Shown here piece by piece: positions 6,807 to 9,519 of a stretch of 9,519 nucleotides of DNA; the first letter of the stretch is position 1, and each line of letters opens with the position of its first letter. The notes beneath the pieces were generated by a model. It ran no database searches, had not been told where the DNA came from, and saw only the letters and a program-made list of their open reading frames with translations. The DNA is from DASQUK01 sp035641315 (GTDB lineage Bacteria > Actinomycetota > Acidimicrobiia > Acidimicrobiales > VFJN01): assembly GCA_035641315.1 (NCBI GenBank), contig DASQUK010000259.1:1-9519 (forward strand). The letters are read 5' to 3'. A program made the translations under genes and the position numbers.

Positions 6807-6830
6807 TGAGCCGCCTTCCCCCGGGGCTCA
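6807..6830. repeat. Third stem-loop in the convergent spacer
   Basis: TGAGCC (6807-6812) and GGCTCA (6825-6830) are perfect inverted copies around a 12-base C-rich loop. It begins on the base after the second stem ends. A T-run follows 22 bases later (6853-6857). Confidence 0.45.
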
Positions 6831-7027
6831 ACCATCACGTCAGACTTGAAGGTTTTTCTGTTCAGTACCTGTTTGCCAACCGGTAGCAGCGAGTAGACTA
6901 CGAGCCACAGAGCGTGCCGGGCCCGTTGGGGCGGTATGCCGGACGCGGTGTTCCCCAGCCGCCGCGATGAGGCTGCCGCCCCAGCAGGCTCGGCACTCTC
7001 CGTTTTCCAGCCCTGTTGCTCGCCGGG

Positions 7028-7420
7028 CTACTCGGTGATCTCTTGGATCTTGGCCGTGAGGGCAGGGTTGGGCGGCCCGGACTGCAGGGCCAACGCCTTG
7101 GTCATGTCCCCCTGCAGCTTGATCTTGCCGGCCATGAAAGCCTGCATGCCGGCCTGGGGGTTGTTGTCGACCATCATCGCCTTGGCCGTGTCGTAGTCCA
7201 TGGTGGCGGTGACGTCGGCGGGGTCGAGGTGACCCAGCTCGAGCTCGACCGTGCCGCTCGTCGTGTCCAGGTGGGCGTCGACCGAGCCGTCGCCGAAGGG
7301 GACGTCGGTGATGACGAGGTTCATCTTCACGGGCTGAGGGGCGGTGGTCGGCGCGTCGGTCTCTTCCCGGATCTTCCGGGCGGCTTCCACCCACTCATCC
7401 GACAGGAACTTGTACGGCAC
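7028..7420 (-). CDS. SCP2 sterol-binding domain protein
   Basis: 130 residues, essentially one SCP2 (sterol carrier protein 2) domain, a small fold with a hydrophobic tunnel that binds lipids such as fatty acyl chains or sterols. Visible features are an N-terminal helix with FLSDEWVEAARKI, beta strands around KMNLVITDVPFGDGSV, then HLDTTSGTVELELGHLDPAD, and the family's typical later part with TATMDYDTAKAMM, then AGMQAFMAGKIKLQGDMTK. The protein has no signal peptide or membrane helix and should be cytoplasmic. The start is GTG at 7420, chosen because AGGGAGG (7427-7433 on the minus strand) sits 6 bases upstream, the strongest ribosome site in the window. It lies 78 bases after the lipoprotein gene on the same strand, with its own possible promoter. 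The ligand is unknown; such proteins are common in actinobacteria that degrade or build lipids. Confidence 0.88.
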   Translation of the reverse strand: MPYKFLSDEWVEAARKIREETDAPTTAPQPVKMNLVITDVPFGDGSVDAHLDTTSGTVELELGHLDPADVTATMDYDTAKAMMVDNNPQAGMQAFMAGKIKLQGDMTKALALQSGPPNPALTAKIQEITE

Positions 7421-7426
7421 GACGAT

Positions 7427-7433
7427 CCTCCCT
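7427..7433 (-). promoter_or_regulatory. Strong Shine-Dalgarno fixing the SCP2 start
   Basis: The minus strand reads AGGGAGG here, 6 bases before the GTG at 7420. This settles a non-ATG start and contrasts with the genes that lack any such site. Confidence 0.8.
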
Positions 7434-7453
7434 GATCGGCTCGAAGCTGCCGC

Positions 7454-7459
7454 ATGCTA
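7454..7459 (-). promoter_or_regulatory. Candidate -10 element (TAGCAT) for the SCP2 gene
   Basis: TAGCAT on the minus strand fits TAnnnT and would give a leader of about 26 bases that includes the Shine-Dalgarno. Upstream of it lies a small inverted repeat, TTGCA (7471-7475) and TGCAA (7483-7487), a possible operator or the terminator of the gene before. No good -35 at 16-19 bases. Confidence 0.3.
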
Positions 7460-7498
7460 GCGCGGGGTAATTGCAGCCGCCGTGCAACCGCCTGGGCG

Positions 7499-7858
7499 CT
7501 ACCCGCCTTCGGTCGTCGTGGTCGTCTCCGACTCGTCGCCCTCGCCCTCGGACTCCGACACGGAGCCGTCTCTACAGTCCTCGATGATCGAGCTGACGGT
7601 CTCCTCGGTGCCCGAGGGGAAGTCCTCGGGCTCGTCCGCCGAGGCGAGGTCGTTGATCTGGTCCTGGTCGAACGCCCTCTCGAACTCCTCGCCCACGCAG
7701 TCGGGAAATTGCGGGTCCACGTCCTCTTCCAGCCCGGCGTCGGTCAGGGCGTCGGCGACGTCGCCGGCGTCGGCGTCGTTGTTCGTGCACGCCGAGAGCG
7801 CCAGCGCGGCGACGGCCAGGAGCGCGGCGAGCCCTCGACTGCGGGGACTACGGAGCAT
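7499..7858 (-). CDS. Small acidic lipoprotein of unknown function
   Basis: 119 residues. The N-terminus is a lipoprotein signal peptide: charged MLRSPRSR, hydrophobic core GLAALLAVAALALSAC, and the lipobox Leu-Ser-Ala-Cys with Cys24 as the lipidated residue. The mature protein should therefore be tethered to the outer face of the membrane. It is very acidic and has two further cysteines, C54 (FPDCVGEEF) and C95 (IIEDCRDG), likely to form a disulfide. The stretch between them is helical-looking (FERAFDQDQINDLAS). The tail is low-complexity Glu, Ser, Gly and Thr, ending in five threonines and EGG. I know of similar small Cys-containing lipoproteins in actinobacteria but cannot name a family or function. 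The ATG at 7858 is the only start giving a full signal peptide. It lies 91 bases after the TetR gene, same strand. Confidence 0.8.
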   Translation of the reverse strand: MLRSPRSRGLAALLAVAALALSACTNNDADAGDVADALTDAGLEEDVDPQFPDCVGEEFERAFDQDQINDLASADEPEDFPSGTEETVSSIIEDCRDGSVSESEGEGDESETTTTTEGG

Positions 7859-7872
7859 GCGGAGAGAACCTC

Positions 7873-7878
7873 GTGCTA
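7873..7878 (-). promoter_or_regulatory. Candidate -10 element (TAGCAC) for the lipoprotein gene
   Basis: The minus strand reads CGCTAGCAC here, nearly the same as CGCTAGCAT before the SCP2 gene. It would give a leader of only a few bases before the ATG at 7858. The palindrome GCTAGC occurs twice in this gap (7875-7880 and 7897-7902). Confidence 0.25.
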
Positions 7879-7930
7879 GCGGAACGACCGAGCAAGGCTA
7901 GCCATGCCCCACCGAGATGGGCACGTTGGG

Positions 7931-7947
7931 GCCGGCCGGTGTCCGGC
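7931..7947 (-). terminator. Possible hairpin terminator after the TetR gene
   Basis: GCCGG (7931-7935) and CCGGC (7943-7947) pair around a 7-base loop, 2 bases past the TetR stop codon. A second pairing, GCCCCA (7905-7910) with TGGGGC (7926-7931 region), follows. No T-run is present, so this is weak. Confidence 0.25.
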
Positions 7948-7949
7948 GA

Positions 7950-8615
7950 TCACACGGTGGCGGCGGGTGCGCCCTCGCGGCTGCGCAGCGCCGCCAGCGC
8001 CGACCGGGCGGTGTGCTCGTCCGCCGCCAGCATGCGGGCCACCATCCGGGCGACGTAGCCGGACAGGTCGTCGAGCGAGAGGTCCACGCGGTGGGTGCGG
8101 TGGAAGTGGCCGAACTGGCCGACGGTGCCCACGACCGACAGGGCCAGCAGGTCGGCGGGGTCGTCGTCGGTGACGGTGCCGTCTCGCTGCCCCGCGTCGA
8201 TGAGGGCGGTCACGTCGCGGATGTGCTGCTCGGTGCCCTGGCGCAGCACGTCGGACACGGTGTGGCCCTCGACCTCGAGCAACGAGAAGAACGGGGCGTT
8301 CTCGGCCATGAAGCGGACGCTGGCCACGGCGCCCTGGAGCAGACGCACGAGCGCCGGCGCCCGGTCGTCGATGGCGGCGGCCTGCTGGCGCCGCAGGCGG
8401 CGGCGCATGTCGGCGGCCAGCTCGCGGAACAGGGCCTCCTTGTTCTCGAAGTACCAGTAGAACAGTCCCTTGGCGACGCCGGCGGCGTCGACGATGTCCA
8501 CCACCCGGGTGGCGGCATAGCCCTGCTCGGCGAACAGGCGCGCCGCGGCGTCGAGTAGCTGCTGCTTGCGCTCGGCGCCCTGGGTCGTGAGCTGGCGGTC
8601 GGAGGTCGTCGTCAT
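7950..8615 (-). CDS. TetR/AcrR-family transcriptional regulator
   Basis: 221 residues from the ATG at 8615 (MTTTSDRQLTTQGAERKQQ). The N-terminal DNA-binding domain is typical of TetR: LLDAAARLFAEQGYAATRV (helix 1 region, about 20-38), then the helix-turn-helix VDIVDAAGVAKGLFYWYF (about 39-56) and the family signature FENKEAL (56-62). The rest (about 63-221) is an all-helical ligand-binding and dimerisation domain, whose ligand cannot be read from sequence. It diverges from the esterase gene across 62 bases that hold a perfect 7-2-7 inverted repeat, its likely operator, so it probably represses itself and the esterase until an effector binds. A longer frame exists up to an ATG at 8654, but that would put coding sequence over the operator and add a non-family N-terminus. 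Confidence 0.93.
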   Translation of the reverse strand: MTTTSDRQLTTQGAERKQQLLDAAARLFAEQGYAATRVVDIVDAAGVAKGLFYWYFENKEALFRELAADMRRRLRRQQAAAIDDRAPALVRLLQGAVASVRFMAENAPFFSLLEVEGHTVSDVLRQGTEQHIRDVTALIDAGQRDGTVTDDDPADLLALSVVGTVGQFGHFHRTHRVDLSLDDLSGYVARMVARMLAADEHTARSALAALRSREGAPAATV

Positions 8616-8638
8616 CGCGATCGACAGTGTTGCGAGCC

Positions 8639-8654
8639 TTGACCCGGGGGTCAA
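8639..8654. promoter_or_regulatory. Likely TetR operator, perfect 7-2-7 inverted repeat
   Basis: TTGACCC (8639-8645) and GGGTCAA (8648-8654) are exact inverted copies around GG. Both ends read TTGACC, a good -35 on either strand. On the minus strand AACACT follows 17 bases later, before the TetR start. On the plus strand TACCCT follows at 19 bases. A repressor bound here would block both promoters. Confidence 0.7.
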
Positions 8655-8663
8655 TCACTGCCA

Positions 8664-8669
8664 TACCCT
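8664..8669 (+). promoter_or_regulatory. Candidate -10 element (TACCCT) for the leaderless esterase gene
   Basis: TACCCT fits TAnnnT, lies 19 bases after TTGACC (8639-8644) and ends 8 bases before the ATG at 8678. There is no Shine-Dalgarno, so a leaderless message is plausible. Confidence 0.45.
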
Positions 8670-8677
8670 TTGCGGCC

Positions 8678-9457
8678 ATGGCGCTGACCCCAGACGGCAA
8701 GGAGATCATCCCCGGCTGCGAGCCGTGGTCGGCAGCGGGTGGTCCCCACGGGGTGCTGGTGCTGCACGGCTTCACCGGCAACCCGCAATCGATGCGGGGG
8801 CTGGCCGAGGCACTGCACGGCGCCGGGTTCGCGGTGGAGCTGCCGCTGCTGCCGGGGCACGGCACGTCGGTCGACGACATGCTCGACCTGGGCTGGGCCG
8901 ACTGGACGACCGCGGCCGAGGCCGCGTACGAGGCGCTGGCGGAGCGGGTGGACAAGGTGGTGGTGGCCGGGCTGTCGATGGGTGGCGCGCTCACGCTGTG
9001 GCTGGCCGCCCGCCATCCCGAGATCGCCGGCATCGTGTGCGTCAACCCCGTCGTGGACATCGGGACCGAGATGGTCGACGGCGTCCGCCAGATGCTCGGC
9101 GGAGGCGTCGACCGCCTCCCTGGCATCGGCAGCGACGTGGCCGACCCGGACGCCCGGGAGAACGCCTACGACGCCACGCCCCTCCGCCCCCTCCTCAGCC
9201 TGGCCGACGCCGCCGCCCAAGCGGTGGACGACCTGGTCAAGGTCACCTGCCCGGTCCTGCTCATGACCAGCCCGCAGGACCACGTCGTCGAGCCCCGCAA
9301 CAGCGACATCGTGGCCGAGCGGGTCTCGGGCCCGGTCGAGCGCGTCACCCTCGAGCGCAGCTACCACGTCGCCACCCTCGACTACGACAAGGACCTCATC
9401 TTCGAGCGCTCGATCGAGTTCGCCCGCCGGGTCACGGCCGGAGCGGCCGACGCCTGA
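8678..9457 (+). CDS. Alpha/beta hydrolase, Est30-like carboxylesterase
   Basis: 259 residues, an alpha/beta hydrolase expected to cleave short to medium acyl esters or monoacylglycerols in the cytoplasm (no signal peptide). The oxyanion-hole motif LHGFTG is at 29-34. The nucleophile is Ser100 in the elbow GLSMGG, the acid is D201 in TSPQDHVV, and the base is H230 in SYHVATLDYDKD. That last motif closely matches the end of Geobacillus Est30 (HVITLDQEKD), which is why I favour that subfamily over generic lipases. Length (about 250) also fits. The ATG at 8678 (MALTPDGKEI) starts the domain; an upstream in-frame start at 8627 would overlap the operator. It diverges from the TetR gene and is its probable target. 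The acyl substrate is unknown; a link to the nearby SCP2 lipid-binding protein is conceivable only by position. Confidence 0.93.
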   Translation: MALTPDGKEIIPGCEPWSAAGGPHGVLVLHGFTGNPQSMRGLAEALHGAGFAVELPLLPGHGTSVDDMLDLGWADWTTAAEAAYEALAERVDKVVVAGLSMGGALTLWLAARHPEIAGIVCVNPVVDIGTEMVDGVRQMLGGGVDRLPGIGSDVADPDARENAYDATPLRPLLSLADAAAQAVDDLVKVTCPVLLMTSPQDHVVEPRNSDIVAERVSGPVERVTLERSYHVATLDYDKDLIFERSIEFARRVTAGAADA

Positions 9458-9467
9458 CGCCGGCGGA

Positions 9468-9518
9468 GTTTCCATGCGCCGAAATGGTTGCTCTCCAACC
9501 AATTCGGCGCCCAGAAAC
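9468..9518. repeat. 51-base imperfect palindrome after the esterase gene
   Basis: GTTTC (9468-9472) pairs with GAAAC (9514-9518) across a symmetric 3x3 internal loop. GCGCCGAA (9476-9483) pairs with TTCGGCGC (9503-9510), and after one A-A mismatch TGGTTG (9485-9490) pairs with CAACCA (9496-9501) around the loop CTCTC. In all 19 pairs form. It starts 11 bases past the esterase stop, so it may terminate or protect that message, but no T-run follows. The sequence resembles the dyad at 1794-1820. Confidence 0.7.
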
Positions 9519-9519
9519 G

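Larger units (their letters stand above)
6710..7027. other. 318-base convergent spacer, structured, no confident gene
   Basis: This lies between the ends of the kinase gene and the SCP2 gene. The left part holds three consecutive stem-loops (6757-6830). The middle (6831-6910) is visibly richer in A and T than the window, with a T-run at 6853-6857 and a plus-strand TAGACT (6894-6899) preceded by TTGCCA (6873-6878, 15-base spacing), a possible weak promoter. On the minus strand the SCP2 frame stays open for about 105 codons past its TAG, down to a TGA near 6717, but with many A/T-ending codons. No tRNA, SRP RNA or tmRNA hallmark was found. Confidence 0.5.

Noticed and set aside
6806..6886. Short plus-strand frame of 26 codons starting MSRLPPGLNHH
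   Set aside because: No ribosome site, overlaps stem-loops, and too short to support.
7028..7030. Programmed read-through or recoding of the SCP2 TAG
   Set aside because: The SCP2 domain is complete before the TAG, and the downstream codons lack the G/C third-position bias of real genes. Kept only as an observation.
7876..9126. Minus-strand frame of 416 residues across the TetR and esterase genes
   Set aside because: Ser/Pro then Arg-rich composition, runs over two confident genes and their operator.
1..9519. CRISPR array, insertion sequence, phage or toxin-antitoxin module
   Set aside because: No regularly spaced direct repeats, no transposase or integrase motifs, and no small paired genes of those types were seen on either strand.

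Overview
The base composition is very GC-rich, with G or C in almost every third codon position. Gene content is actinobacterial: NAD-dependent DNA ligase beside a MetE-like protein, a PknB-type kinase with four PASTA repeats, an SCP2 protein and a TetR/esterase pair. I infer a high-GC actinobacterium, perhaps of the Acidimicrobiia. That placement rests on impression, not on a phylogeny. Every confident gene looks chromosomal. I see no insertion sequence, phage gene, CRISPR array, rRNA or tRNA.

Layout, left to right. (1) Positions 1-643, minus strand: the N-terminal part of a multi-pass membrane protein that runs off the left edge. (2) 783-1790, plus: a stand-alone MetE C-terminal-like protein. 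(3) 1791-1997: a spacer with a perfect dyad, a terminator-like hairpin and a G/C-rich dyad. (4) 1998-4073, plus: ligA. (5) 4080-4529, minus: a small single-pass membrane protein of unknown function, convergent with ligA. (6) 4664-6709, plus: a receptor-type Ser/Thr kinase, divergent from gene 5. (7) 6710-7027: a 318-base convergent spacer with three consecutive stem-loops. (8) 7028-7420, 7499-7858 and 7950-8615, all minus: an SCP2-domain protein, a small lipoprotein and a TetR regulator. (9) 8678-9457, plus: an Est30-like carboxylesterase, divergent from the TetR gene. (10) 9468-9518: a long imperfect palindrome.

How the parts relate. The MetE-like/ligA order resembles the neighbourhood I remember from mycobacteria (Rv3015c-Rv3014c). 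The terminator-like hairpin and ligA's own promoter-like hexamer suggest separate transcription here. The kinase is away from the usual pknA/pbpA/rodA/pstP cluster; its PASTA ectodomain suggests it senses cell-wall material. The TetR gene and the esterase share a 63-base divergent region with a perfect 7-2-7 inverted repeat placed over candidate promoters, which makes a simple local circuit likely.

Three plus-strand genes (ligA, kinase, esterase) have a TAnnnT hexamer 7-8 bases before the start codon and no usable Shine-Dalgarno, the pattern expected of leaderless mRNAs. The SCP2 gene has a textbook AGGGAGG. I found no clear new defence or mobile system. The least explained parts are the two related palindromes (1794-1820 and 9468-9518), the structured spacer at 6710-7027, and the proteins of unknown function at 1-643, 4080-4529 and 7499-7858.
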